Below, piece after piece: positions 1 through 7,926 of a stretch of DNA of 10,028 nt (positions within the stretch are counted from its first letter, which is position 1; every line of letters starts with the position of its first letter). Source of the DNA: Prevotella sp. (lineage in GTDB: Bacteria > Bacteroidota > Bacteroidia > Bacteroidales > Dysgonomonadaceae); NCBI GenBank assembly GCA_031263965.1, contig JAISES010000331.1, positions 1 to 10,028 of the forward strand, in the 5' to 3' direction. The translations under genes were made by a program, and so were the position numbers. Below the pieces are notes generated by a model. It saw nothing but the letters and a program-made list of their open reading frames with translations. It did no database searches and was not told the origin of the DNA.

Positions 1-66
1 TTCTTTCTTCTTTTCGTTAAAAGTTAGTGCAGCAGATGGAGCTTTTTTATCCAGGAAAGTTATTTA
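1..66 (-). other. Open frame at the left edge, no visible start
   Basis: After an in-frame TAA at 64-66, one minus-strand frame stays open to the edge of the window. It reads roughly ITFLDKKAPSAALTF and then a lysine/glutamate-rich run. It has no ATG, GTG or TTG start before the edge and is in a different frame from the lipoprotein start at 174-176. It could be the N-terminal part of the next gene, the body of a frameshifted lipoprotein gene, or chance. I recognise no family in about 20 residues. Confidence 0.2.
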
Positions 67-107
67 TTTTAAGTTTCCATTATCCGGTCTATTTTATAAA
101 ATACAAA

Positions 108-176
108 CTAACGATTTTCTTTTTTACATGAAAATAGCAATAATGCCAATATGCCGAATACTAATAATTTTCTCAT
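108..176 (-). pseudogene. Truncated lipoprotein start (22 codons)
   Basis: An ATG at 174-176, only 12 nt after the stop of the M24-like gene, opens a peptide that looks like a lipoprotein signal: a basic MRK start, a hydrophobic stretch LLVFGILALLLFS, and a cysteine at residue 17 followed by KKENR. A TAG stop then follows at 108-110. A mature lipoprotein of about six residues is unlikely to function, so this is probably the 5' end of a broken gene. Continuing past the TAG in the same frame gives about 12 codons and then a TAA at 69-71, and the other frames also have stops. A single base change therefore does not restore a long reading frame inside the window. A very short real lipoprotein is possible but less likely. 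The close spacing to the upstream gene suggests it was the next gene of the operon. Confidence 0.45.
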
Positions 177-188
177 GACTATCTATTT

Positions 189-1592
189 TTAAGGTTTGAA
201 ACTCAATATTTTTTTGTAATTCAGGAAAAACGGTGCAATGATTCCTGCCATATTCGAAAGCGGAAGAATTTCTTCCGGCAGCGTAAATCCGAGTTGATCA
301 ATCATAAACTCGCGGCGTGTCATACATCTTTTGTAAACATCAGGATATTGTTCCTCTAATTGTGAGCGAAGTTCGCTGTCGGCTATTACGATTCCATCCT
401 CCATACGTGTGGAAAAATAGTTTGGAGAACGAACTATAATATCGACTTGCATATACATGCCCGATTGTATTTCTTCTTCCGATCCTGCATATATCGGGGT
501 GCTCAGCCATTCATCCATGTGGATAAGATGTCCCGGATTGAGGAATACGGCGAATTTGTCGAAAGGCAAGTATTCGTCTATAAGCTCACGGAATACCTTT
601 CCTTTAGTACCTATTCTCATGCTTTCGAACCATTTGGCACAAGCCTTGAAATATACAGCCACATAGTTGTCTACATATCCCTTAGCCTTTTCAGGTAAGT
701 CGTCTTCACTTTCGGCAACCCATCCGGCACGGCAGATATTACTGCCCCAATATCCGATGTTGGTAGAACAAGGATCCCCCTTACGTATTTCTGCACCAAC
801 AGGACTGGATAGTCCGATATGTTGATTGCCACTGCTCTTAATACCTATATGGCAATTAAGAGGGTAGCCTGTATATTGATATTCTTTGATCAGTTCAGAA
901 TCGGTAACTCCTGTGCGGAAATTCCGAAACAAATTCTTCATGCCTTCGGATGCCATCACATTGGAGAATTCAAATACAGCAATTTCGTATGGTGAACATT
1001 TTGCACGCAAACCGTAAGATGGAGCCATGAGGATATCGGATGCGTTTACCACATTGTCGTGTCCGCAGATAGAGCGCAGCGCATCGACAATATATGCCGG
1101 AATTTCGATTTGGAACTGACAATCAGAAAACTCTTCTTTTGTGAAATATTTCCATCCGATGCAACCTGCATTTGAAGTTTCGCCGATTCCTTCCGATTTC
1201 AAGATGGTGTTTATAGATCGGCTGTCATTGCGTGGCTGTCCGAGTAATGATAATGGTTGATACCTTTCGTACCGAAGTTTCTTCGCATTATAGAGAGGGG
1301 ATATGGTTAAATGGCTTACACACTCGTTTCCGACTAAGATCAAAGGTGTATCGATCTGATTCAGAATTAAAACAGCATCTTCGAATCTGGGATCGAAATG
1401 AGTGAGATACATCAGATTAGCAAAATGCTCCCTATCGCCAAATACTACCAGATGTGTAAGATTACGTTCTTTCATTATATGGCGACACTTAGCAATCCGG
1501 CTTTCCATTTCTTCAACAGAAGGAGCAGGAAGAGGAGCTGCTACTCCTATTTCCGGCCAATTCATCTCCTTTAGGAATACTTGTTTATCCAT
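189..1592 (-). CDS. Creatinase/prolidase-fold (M24 family) protein with altered metal site
   Basis: This protein of about 467 residues has the two-domain layout of M24B aminopeptidases: a creatinase-type N-terminal domain (about residues 25-190) and a pita-bread C-terminal domain (about 200-430). It has no signal peptide and should be cytoplasmic. M24 peptidases hold two metal ions with Asp-Asp-His-Glu-Glu. By eye the equivalents here are Asn278 (in STNIGYWG), Asn285 (in GSNICRAG), His355 (in NPGHLIHMDEW), Asp384 (in MYMQVDIIV) and Glu398 (in RMEDGIVIAD). Two Asp are Asn and one Glu is Asp, so ordinary dimetal peptidase activity is doubtful. Family members without the full metal set, such as creatinase, hydrolyse C-N bonds by other chemistry. 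A similar role, or a binding role, is inferred here but not shown. The frame extends 33 codons further upstream, but that part overlaps the GH105 gene and is rich in basic residues. The start at 1592 follows AGAAGG and leaves a 32-nt gap, so it is preferred. Confidence 0.8.
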   Translation of the reverse strand: MDKQVFLKEMNWPEIGVAAPLPAPSVEEMESRIAKCRHIMKERNLTHLVVFGDREHFANLMYLTHFDPRFEDAVLILNQIDTPLILVGNECVSHLTISPLYNAKKLRYERYQPLSLLGQPRNDSRSINTILKSEGIGETSNAGCIGWKYFTKEEFSDCQFQIEIPAYIVDALRSICGHDNVVNASDILMAPSYGLRAKCSPYEIAVFEFSNVMASEGMKNLFRNFRTGVTDSELIKEYQYTGYPLNCHIGIKSSGNQHIGLSSPVGAEIRKGDPCSTNIGYWGSNICRAGWVAESEDDLPEKAKGYVDNYVAVYFKACAKWFESMRIGTKGKVFRELIDEYLPFDKFAVFLNPGHLIHMDEWLSTPIYAGSEEEIQSGMYMQVDIIVRSPNYFSTRMEDGIVIADSELRSQLEEQYPDVYKRCMTRREFMIDQLGFTLPEEILPLSNMAGIIAPFFLNYKKILSFKP

Positions 1593-1624
1593 TTCCTTCT
1601 TTTGTGTTAGAAACTGTTTCTTAG

Positions 1625-2725
1625 TTATCTTTTTAGTTTTATGACTTCGCTTCCAGCTAACAGATATGCTCCTGTACCAAATACTTCCCAACTGTTTTTA
1701 TTGAAATTTTGCACAGGATAGTCTCCGACAGGTTGCACCCAACCGACTCTGCCTTTTTCGTTTACGTTATTATCCAAGCCTACCCAGGCTTTCCGGACAA
1801 CAGGTAAAAATGTTTTTTTGTCAAGCAGTCCATTATTAATTCCCCATGCCAAGGCATAACAGAAAAATCCTGAACCACTAACTTCTCCACCCGGAAAAGA
1901 AGCAGGATCAAGTAAACTGGTACGCCATAGCCCGTCTTCTTGTTGGATAGAGGCTATTTTTGTACACATCTCTTTAAATAACTTTTCGTAAAAAAGACGT
2001 TCCGGATAGTTGGCCGGCAGTTCAGTAAGTATTTTTGCCAATCCTGCTACTACCCAACCATTCCCACGTCCCCAGAATACCTTTTTACCATTGGCTTCAT
2101 ATTTGTCTTTGCCATCACCTTTTATTACATACATATTATCACGTGCAAAAAGATGTTCTTCTTTATCGTACAGAAGATTGTAACATTCTTTGTATTTCAG
2201 GTCATTGTATTTCAGGAATCTGTCATCGTTAAGAGTAACTCCGAGTTTTACCAATGTAGGAGGCTCCATGAACAGGGCATCACACCACCACCAAGTTTGC
2301 ACTTTATGTCCTCTGGGATTGTAAGGCCGAGACATGAATACTTCCAGAGTATCTGTAAGCGGACGAATCATATCCTTATTTTTCTCTATGCGGTACAGAT
2401 CAATAAATGTTTGTCCTATGGCAACATCATTTGCTCTGTCCATCGGTCCTGTATCGCAAGGGCTCCAATGTGATATTTCACCCATGTACATCATCGCGTC
2501 ATAAATGAATTTCTCATTTGTTGTTTTCCAAGCTGCGAATAGTCCGGAATAAAATGCTCCGTTAGTCCAGTCGCATAATTCGTGCCAAGGGTTGTTTAAC
2601 TGCCAGCGTGCCGTTTTAATCATTTGCGCCTTGATATAATCCGGCTTAAATTTGTCTTTCGGATTCGATGCGGAAACACACGGCATCGCTAAGAATGCAC
2701 TCAATACCAGTATACCTTTTTTCAT
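1625..2725 (-). CDS. GH88/GH105-type unsaturated uronyl hydrolase
   Basis: This 366-residue exported enzyme is of the unsaturated rhamnogalacturonyl/glucuronyl hydrolase type. Such enzymes remove the 4,5-unsaturated uronic acid that polysaccharide lyases leave at the non-reducing end of oligosaccharides. Residues 1-19 form a Sec signal peptide (MKK, a hydrophobic core, then VSA before SNP), so it is probably periplasmic. The rest fits the alpha6/alpha6 barrel of GH88/GH105. Visible family motifs are HWSPCDTGPMDRAND (86-100), HKVQTWWWCDALFMEPP (140-156), WGRGNGWV (218-225), GLWRTSLLD (265-273) and GSGFFCYALAWG (284-295). Asp149, in WWWCDALFM, sits where the GH105 general acid lies. The length matches the family (about 350-390). 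It follows susD after a 204-bp structured gap and precedes the M24-like gene by 32 nt. GH105 is favoured over GH88, but the exact linkage cannot be read from sequence. Rhamnogalacturonan, ulvan-like or glucuronate-bearing glycans all remain possible. Confidence 0.88.
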   Translation of the reverse strand: MKKGILVLSAFLAMPCVSASNPKDKFKPDYIKAQMIKTARWQLNNPWHELCDWTNGAFYSGLFAAWKTTNEKFIYDAMMYMGEISHWSPCDTGPMDRANDVAIGQTFIDLYRIEKNKDMIRPLTDTLEVFMSRPYNPRGHKVQTWWWCDALFMEPPTLVKLGVTLNDDRFLKYNDLKYKECYNLLYDKEEHLFARDNMYVIKGDGKDKYEANGKKVFWGRGNGWVVAGLAKILTELPANYPERLFYEKLFKEMCTKIASIQQEDGLWRTSLLDPASFPGGEVSGSGFFCYALAWGINNGLLDKKTFLPVVRKAWVGLDNNVNEKGRVGWVQPVGDYPVQNFNKNSWEVFGTGAYLLAGSEVIKLKR

Positions 2726-2880
2726 TTCTGTATTATTTTGTTATCTACTATTTCACTTCTTTACCGAAATGTCAATTGATATTTTTTCTGTTAATATTCG
2801 AAGACTAATCATATCTCATTTGTATAGTGAAATCTTTGCCTTTCAGGTAAATTACTCCCGGTGTTTCAGCAATAAACGGA

Positions 2881-2923
2881 AAGTATGGCGGGCACAAGTT
2901 ATACCCGTCATACCTTACCTGTT
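2881..2923 (-). other. Imperfect hairpin in the susD-GH105 gap
   Basis: Between susD and the GH105 gene lies a 204-bp gap (2726-2929) without a plausible gene. Just downstream of the susD stop, TATGGCGGG at 2884-2892 pairs with CCCGTCATA at 2904-2912 around an 11-nt loop, with one mismatch. AAG/CTT pairs extend it past a one-base bulge. CAGGTAA (2844-2850) and TTACCTG (2915-2921) could form an additional long-range stem. On the minus-strand transcript no clean T-run follows the hairpin, so a strong intrinsic terminator is unlikely. An RNA-processing site or weak attenuator that lowers expression of the downstream enzymes relative to susC and susD is plausible. No good promoter for the GH105 gene is seen in the gap. 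Confidence 0.4.
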
Positions 2924-2929
2924 TTTTTA

Positions 2930-4690
2930 CTATTCCCAACCTGTGTTATTCGGTTTCAGGTCCGGGTTTATTTCTATTTCGGCAGAAGGAACCGGCCATA
3001 ACATGTCCCTGTCTGTAAATACATGGTCGTATAGTTTTTCTCCGTATATATTCGATACGGGTCTTTTGTCAAGAATTGTTTTTGCAATTCCCCAACGACG
3101 AAGGTCGCTGAATCGATGCCCTTCACAAGCGAGTTCTACCGCTCTTTCTTTGTAGATGCGTTCTCTCATCTGTTCTTTTGTTGTTACCGCCAGCCATGCC
3201 GGACCGCTATTTAACCCCGGCATATCTACACCCGGCCTGTTTCTTACTTTATTGAATTCGATTATGGATTTATCCAGTTGGTTGTTTTCGTTATATGCTT
3301 CCGAAAGCATTAGCAACACATCAGCTAAACGAATCAAAGGGAATTCTATTGGTGAATATGAACGGTCTGTTAAAGCTCCTTTCAAGTCGCCTTCAGGTAC
3401 AAATTTTCTCCAGAAATATGTAGCCCATGCGCTTCCCTGATTATTTCTGATAAAACCATTGGCTTCGCTTGGCGTGCCTCCTGTAGACGAATGTAAAATA
3501 TAATGCATATCTCTTGGCACATTGGTACTCAGATTCCATCCTAAATAGTAAGAGTACGGAACTATTAAAGATGCCATTAGGCGTGGATCGCGGTTTCTAT
3601 AGGCATTGAGTATTTTGGCTGTGTCGGCGTTGAGTAATGATTCTATATTCTGGCCATTACCGGATAACTTTATACACAGGAAATCGCGACGTTGCGCCGG
3701 AGTCGCAGTATTATATCCCGGAAACACATCATTCCAGTCAAATGGTTTACCATCAATGTTTTCATACATGTCAGCAAGATCTGTAGACGGCATTCCATTA
3801 TTCCAACAGCTCCCGAAAGTACTTCTGGTTCCCAGATAGAAAGCGAACCTCATCCCGTTTTCATTACCTACTCCTCCGATATTCTGGATAGCAAATATCA
3901 TTTCTTTGCTCTTTTTAGTTCCATAGAGTGCGAATAGTTCTTTATAGTTATCGTATAATTGATATCCGTAATTGTAAGTTTTATTGTATACTACTTCTTC
4001 AAAATCGGCTGTCGCTTTTACCCATTCTTTATTATACAAATATACTTTTCCGCGAAGTGCATAGGCCGATCCTTTTGTGGCTCGCCCATACTGGGTTTCT
4101 TCCCATTGCGCCGGCAAACCGGAAATTGCGGCATCCAAGTCGTTGAGTATATATGAGCGAATCTGTTCAACAGAGCTTCTCGGTTCTTTCATTTCATTGT
4201 AAGATGCATTTACATCTACACTTTCATCATAATATGGCAAAGCGCCATACAAGTCCATGAGTGAGAAATAGAACAAGGCACGTAAGAATTTGCCTTCTGC
4301 AATATAAGCATTTTTTTCAGTGTCTGTCAGGAAATTAACATTCTGAACATTACGGATAAATCCGTTTGAGCGCTGAACCATTTCATAGAGCGTTTGCCAT
4401 TTTGATTCAACAAAGCCGGTTCTTCCACTATAAATGCCCTGTGTAACTGTTGCATAGGATTGGTCGTGGTATCCGGTGCCTATTTCACTAAGGTTGTCAA
4501 ACATGAATTGAAGACCAAATACCTGATCGGCCCGTAATGCCGAGTAGACTCCCATCAGACCTTGTTTGACATGCGCCTCGTTTTTCCAGAACTGATTCTG
4601 ATTGACTGCATCGCCAGGATATGTATCCAGGTCGTAGCAACCCGAAAAAGAAAGAACCAGTAAGCTAATTATATATATAATCTTTTTCAT
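2930..4690 (-). CDS. susD: SusD/RagB-family outer-membrane glycan-binding lipoprotein
   Basis: This is a surface lipoprotein that captures oligosaccharide and forms the lid of the SusC transporter. The N-terminus MKKIIYIISLLVLSFSGC is a lipoprotein signal with its lipidated Cys at residue 18, followed by the acidic run YDLDTYPGD often seen on surface lipoproteins of this phylum. Family features follow: NQNQFWKNEAHVKQGLMGVYSAL (shown in part, near residues 33-55), helical TPR-like segments such as AEGKFLRALFYFSLMDLYG and RGKVYLYNKEWVKATADF, then the C-terminal EFPLIRLADVLLMLSEAYNE and ERAVELACEGHRFSDLRRWG, and the usual ending INPDLKPNNTGW. At 586 residues it is full length. A second ATG two codons upstream (4696) is possible; the MKK start fits signal peptides better. 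The pair order susC then susD is the rule. The gap to susC is 40 nt if the severed susC end is counted and contains a small hairpin (4705-4717). Which glycan is bound cannot be read from the sequence. Confidence 0.95.
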   Translation of the reverse strand: MKKIIYIISLLVLSFSGCYDLDTYPGDAVNQNQFWKNEAHVKQGLMGVYSALRADQVFGLQFMFDNLSEIGTGYHDQSYATVTQGIYSGRTGFVESKWQTLYEMVQRSNGFIRNVQNVNFLTDTEKNAYIAEGKFLRALFYFSLMDLYGALPYYDESVDVNASYNEMKEPRSSVEQIRSYILNDLDAAISGLPAQWEETQYGRATKGSAYALRGKVYLYNKEWVKATADFEEVVYNKTYNYGYQLYDNYKELFALYGTKKSKEMIFAIQNIGGVGNENGMRFAFYLGTRSTFGSCWNNGMPSTDLADMYENIDGKPFDWNDVFPGYNTATPAQRRDFLCIKLSGNGQNIESLLNADTAKILNAYRNRDPRLMASLIVPYSYYLGWNLSTNVPRDMHYILHSSTGGTPSEANGFIRNNQGSAWATYFWRKFVPEGDLKGALTDRSYSPIEFPLIRLADVLLMLSEAYNENNQLDKSIIEFNKVRNRPGVDMPGLNSGPAWLAVTTKEQMRERIYKERAVELACEGHRFSDLRRWGIAKTILDKRPVSNIYGEKLYDHVFTDRDMLWPVPSAEIEINPDLKPNNTGWE

Positions 4691-4736
4691 ATGCATTTTA
4701 TTATGAAGTTTTACTTCTTTATTCCCTGTTTCTTAT

Positions 4737-4811
4737 TTAGAAAGTGATATTTACACCAAAGGTGACTTGACGCAGAGGAGGGTAACCGACTCCGCTGATT
4801 TCAGGGTCCAA
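4737..4811 (-). pseudogene. Severed C-terminal 24 codons of susC
   Basis: Directly after the TGA at 4812-4814 the same frame continues for 24 sense codons to a TAA at 4737-4739. It begins LDPEISGVGYPP and ends FGVNITF. This is the standard end of SusC-type porins: the final loop, then the last beta strand with a terminal Phe, which is the recognition signal for the BAM barrel-assembly machinery. The stop sits where SusC relatives usually have Gly in a YKG-aromatic/hydrophobic-DPE motif. GGA to TGA is a single base change. With that codon read as an amino acid the protein would be 1036 residues long. Confidence 0.85.
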
Positions 4812-7800
4812 TCATTTATATTTTGTAAAAGTGAGAGCATTGTCTATACTGCTGTAAATACGAAGTGTCTGGATCATAGCCTTTTCTGTCAATTTTTTAG
4901 GAAAAGTATATCCTAGTTGGATATTTTTTACTCTCATGTAAGATTTGTCCTGTATCCAATGGTCGCTGGCCCTTATATTCCGTGAGTCGCCATCTACTAA
5001 GAAACGAGGTTGGGTGGCAACATCTGTACGCCCTTCATACCATCTGCCATCGGAGATATCTTTGTTTATCATCCAGCCTTTGCGTATGATAGGCTGGAAC
5101 GCAGTGTTGAGGGTGTATTGCTTTAATCCTGCGATACCCTGTAATAAACATGAAAAATCGATTCCCTTCCATGCAACTCCGATATTTGCCCCATATGTAG
5201 AAGTAGGATTAGGCCCGTTCCCAACCGGATTCCTGTCATCATCGTTAATTTTCCCGTCACTATTTGTGTCTTTATACAAGAAATCTCCTTTGACCGGTCT
5301 TCCATATGCGGCAAAGGCGTTTGGCTCGTTATCTATCATAGCTTGTACAAGAGCCAGATCTTCATCGGTTTGTATTATACGATCGACAGATAAGACATAT
5401 GCTGCGAGTATGGGATGACCTTCCAGTAACAGCCTGTTGTTATCTATACTCTTAATGTCGCCTTTGAATTTGGTGACTTTATTCTTCACATAAGTGTAAT
5501 TTACACCGATACTGTATTTCATGTCTCCTATTTTATCGTTCCATCCCAGATTCAGTTCTATACCATTATTCCGGACTGTAGCCGCATTTGTAGCCGGTAT
5601 TTTTGAAGTTCCGTGCACTAGTGGAGCCGGAAGATCGATCAGTATATCCTTTGTTGTTTTTATGAAGTAATCAAAGCTTCCATTTAGCCGTTGTTTCAGC
5701 AATGTGAAGTCTACACCGAAGTTGGTAGAATGAGCAGTTTCCCATGTTACGAGAGCATTCGATAAAGAGATTTGTGCGACACCTTGCTGTAGATCCCCGT
5801 TTAGAGGGTAGTTTGACTTATCATATAACGGTATATGTAAATAATTACCATCATAGCTGGAGCCTGCCGGCATAGCATTATTGCCGAGAGTACCCCATGA
5901 AGCTCTTAGTTTTAGCTGATCGAGCCAGTTCATTGTGTTTTCCATGAAGTTTTCTTCATTGATACGCCATGCTGCCGAAAAAGAAGGGAAAACACCCCAT
6001 CTGGTATTACCTGCTTTGAATCGTGAAGATCCGTCCTTGCGAATATTCATTTCAAGAAGGTATTTGCTATCCCACGCCAAATTGATTCTACCGAAATAAG
6101 AGTGCATAGCCCAATCCCGGTAATTTCCGGAGGCAGTTTTCTCGGAAGAGGCTGCATCTAATTCAGTAGCAGAGTTTGACACTAAATCTTTTGCACTGGC
6201 ATATACCCATTGTTTGCGATATGATTCCTGGCTTGCCCCTAACACAACTGTTGCGTCCAGTTTGTTGACTTTAAAATTGTATGTTGCTACTACATCTGCA
6301 AGATATCTGTACCATTTTTCGTTGTTATTGACTACCTCTGTACGGGTTTTTGCCGGTTGTTGAATAACGTTTTCATATAGATTCCAAATATCAAGAGGCA
6401 CGGGCTGAGAGTAAGTGAAACGGTCTGTAAAGTCATATGAGTAGGATGGTTCGATGCTTAAACCTTGTATGGGTTTAAACCTTGCATAGAAGCGAGAGTT
6501 AATCTTGTTTGTTTTGATATGTCCTTTACGTATGTTTAATTGATAAAGAGGATTGTTGTTTGCCGATTGGGTTTCATCTTCAGGGTTGTTCATTCCTCCG
6601 TAACGCCCATCACTTGAGCGAAGGTACATTCCCGGAGTGGATCCCAATGTGAAGCTATAGACGGTATTCATCAGTTCGGTGCCTATATCGGCTTTACCGG
6701 CATAACCATATGCACTGATACCTACTGTAAGCCATTTTTTCACATCCGAATCTACATTCACACGTGCACTGAAACGTTCATATTCCGAATTTTCCATTAC
6801 CCCCGGATTCTTTAAGATATTTCCGGAGAATAAGTATTTACTTTTTTCATTTCCTCCTGTAATAGAGAGGGTATGGTTTTGCATCCAACCCGTTTTGAAT
6901 ACTTCGTCTTGCCAGTCTGTATTTGGATATTTTTCAGGGTCACTGCTTCCGGCATTGCGCCATTCCTCTATTTTGGCTGTGCTGAATGGTTTGACTGCCG
7001 TTGGATTTGTATTATAGTAACCTTCATTGACCAACTCCATGTAGTCTGCATAGTCGGATACGATATTCAGTTTGTTACTTACACTTTGGGCTGTGAACTG
7101 TCCGCTGTATGCAATCCGGGCGTCTCCGGATTTTCCCCTTTTAGTAGTGATAAGTATTACGCCGTTAGCCGCCCGCGAACCATAAATAGCGGAAGAAGCA
7201 GCATCTTTCAGCACCGATATGCTCTCTACATCTTGCGGGTTTACATCTTCCATATTCCCAAAAGTACCGTCTATGATTACCAGAGGGTCGTAGTTATTGA
7301 GAGTTCCCTGTCCGCGTATGCGGATAGTAGCACCTTCATAGCCCGGCCGGCCGCCGCCGCTTTGGTTTACATATACGCCTGATGAAAGACCTGCCAGTCC
7401 TGCTGAAATGGATGTTATGGGCCTACTTTCGGCAGCTTTGCTGAAGTCTACGGACGAAACGGCTCCGGTCATATTTACTTTCTTCTGCATGCCGTATCCT
7501 ATTACAACGACCTCTTCCAGTTGCAGGTCGTCTTCTAATAGTTTTATCAGGAATTCATCTTTTCCACTGACTGAAATCTCCTGAGCGGTATGTCCTACCA
7601 ATGTGATTTTTATAGTTGCATTTTCAGGGACTTCAAGATTAAAGCCTCCGGCAATATCTGTCATTGTTGCTATGGTTGTACCTTTGACGGAAACCGATAC
7701 GCCAGGGATAGGTTCATCTGTTTTATCTACGACTTTTCCGGTGATTGTCTTTGTAGGCATGGCTCCGGGTTGGGCTAAAGCATTTCCCACAAAAACGGTC

Positions 7801-7847
7801 AACAGAAAGACAATCAGACTTATTTTTAAAGTTTGTTTTCTTTTCAT
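4812..7847 (-). CDS. susC: SusC/RagA-family TonB-dependent outer-membrane transporter, ends early at an in-frame TGA
   Basis: This protein imports oligosaccharide across the outer membrane using TonB energy, in complex with SusD. Residues 1-25 are a Sec signal peptide ending NALA before QPG. A carboxypeptidase-regulatory-like domain follows (about 34-103, ITGKVVDKTDEPIPGVSVSV). Then come the TonB-box-like EEVVVIGYG (111-119), the plug domain (about 123-236, including RIRGQGTLNNYDPLVIIDG and SVLKDAASSAIYGSRAANG), and the beta barrel to the end. DTNSDGKINDDDR near the C-terminus is the usual acidic SusC loop. The frame stops at DNALTFTKYK, but the conserved family ending continues in frame for 24 more codons (4740-4811). 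The encoded 1011-residue protein therefore lacks its last beta strand and terminal Phe and may fail to assemble. Everything upstream is intact, so the change is recent or is a sequencing error. The leader before the ATG has no Shine-Dalgarno sequence, as is normal for the phylum. Confidence 0.93.
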   Translation of the reverse strand: MKRKQTLKISLIVFLLTVFVGNALAQPGAMPTKTITGKVVDKTDEPIPGVSVSVKGTTIATMTDIAGGFNLEVPENATIKITLVGHTAQEISVSGKDEFLIKLLEDDLQLEEVVVIGYGMQKKVNMTGAVSSVDFSKAAESRPITSISAGLAGLSSGVYVNQSGGGRPGYEGATIRIRGQGTLNNYDPLVIIDGTFGNMEDVNPQDVESISVLKDAASSAIYGSRAANGVILITTKRGKSGDARIAYSGQFTAQSVSNKLNIVSDYADYMELVNEGYYNTNPTAVKPFSTAKIEEWRNAGSSDPEKYPNTDWQDEVFKTGWMQNHTLSITGGNEKSKYLFSGNILKNPGVMENSEYERFSARVNVDSDVKKWLTVGISAYGYAGKADIGTELMNTVYSFTLGSTPGMYLRSSDGRYGGMNNPEDETQSANNNPLYQLNIRKGHIKTNKINSRFYARFKPIQGLSIEPSYSYDFTDRFTYSQPVPLDIWNLYENVIQQPAKTRTEVVNNNEKWYRYLADVVATYNFKVNKLDATVVLGASQESYRKQWVYASAKDLVSNSATELDAASSEKTASGNYRDWAMHSYFGRINLAWDSKYLLEMNIRKDGSSRFKAGNTRWGVFPSFSAAWRINEENFMENTMNWLDQLKLRASWGTLGNNAMPAGSSYDGNYLHIPLYDKSNYPLNGDLQQGVAQISLSNALVTWETAHSTNFGVDFTLLKQRLNGSFDYFIKTTKDILIDLPAPLVHGTSKIPATNAATVRNNGIELNLGWNDKIGDMKYSIGVNYTYVKNKVTKFKGDIKSIDNNRLLLEGHPILAAYVLSVDRIIQTDEDLALVQAMIDNEPNAFAAYGRPVKGDFLYKDTNSDGKINDDDRNPVGNGPNPTSTYGANIGVAWKGIDFSCLLQGIAGLKQYTLNTAFQPIIRKGWMINKDISDGRWYEGRTDVATQPRFLVDGDSRNIRASDHWIQDKSYMRVKNIQLGYTFPKKLTEKAMIQTLRIYSSIDNALTFTKYK

Positions 7848-7848
7848 G

Positions 7849-7879
7849 TTTAGTCATTTTTAAATTTTTATTAACTTTG
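7849..7879 (+). promoter_or_regulatory. Candidate antisense promoter in the susC leader
   Basis: TAACTTTG at 7872-7879 matches the Bacteroidetes -7 consensus TAnnTTTG at every fixed position. TTTA at 7849-7852 matches three of four bases of the -33 element TTTG, with a spacing of 19 nt, inside the usual 19-21. It points to the plus strand, away from susC. No plus-strand gene follows, but an intrinsic terminator does (8030-8065). A lone TAnnTTTG match would arise by chance in this much sequence fairly often; the spacing and the terminator on the same strand are what support it. Confidence 0.4.
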
Positions 7880-7926
7880 CTTTCAATAATGGCTGGCATC
7901 TCTTTTCTACGAGCCGGCTGATATTC

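Noticed and set aside
1593..1691. A 33-codon N-terminal extension of the M24-like protein.
   Set aside because: It overlaps the end of the GH105 gene by 67 nt, is strongly basic without signal-peptide character, and the M24 domain is complete from the Met at 1592.
4812..4814. TGA read as an amino acid (recoding to Gly, or selenocysteine).
   Set aside because: The other full genes contain no in-frame TGA, whereas a code with sense TGA would show many. The family residue here is normally Gly, not Cys, and no selenocysteine hairpin or machinery is seen. A point mutation or sequence error is simpler.
7912..7919. AGCCGGCT palindrome in the susC leader as an operator.
   Set aside because: An 8-base palindrome alone is too short to support a site, and it has no second copy nearby.
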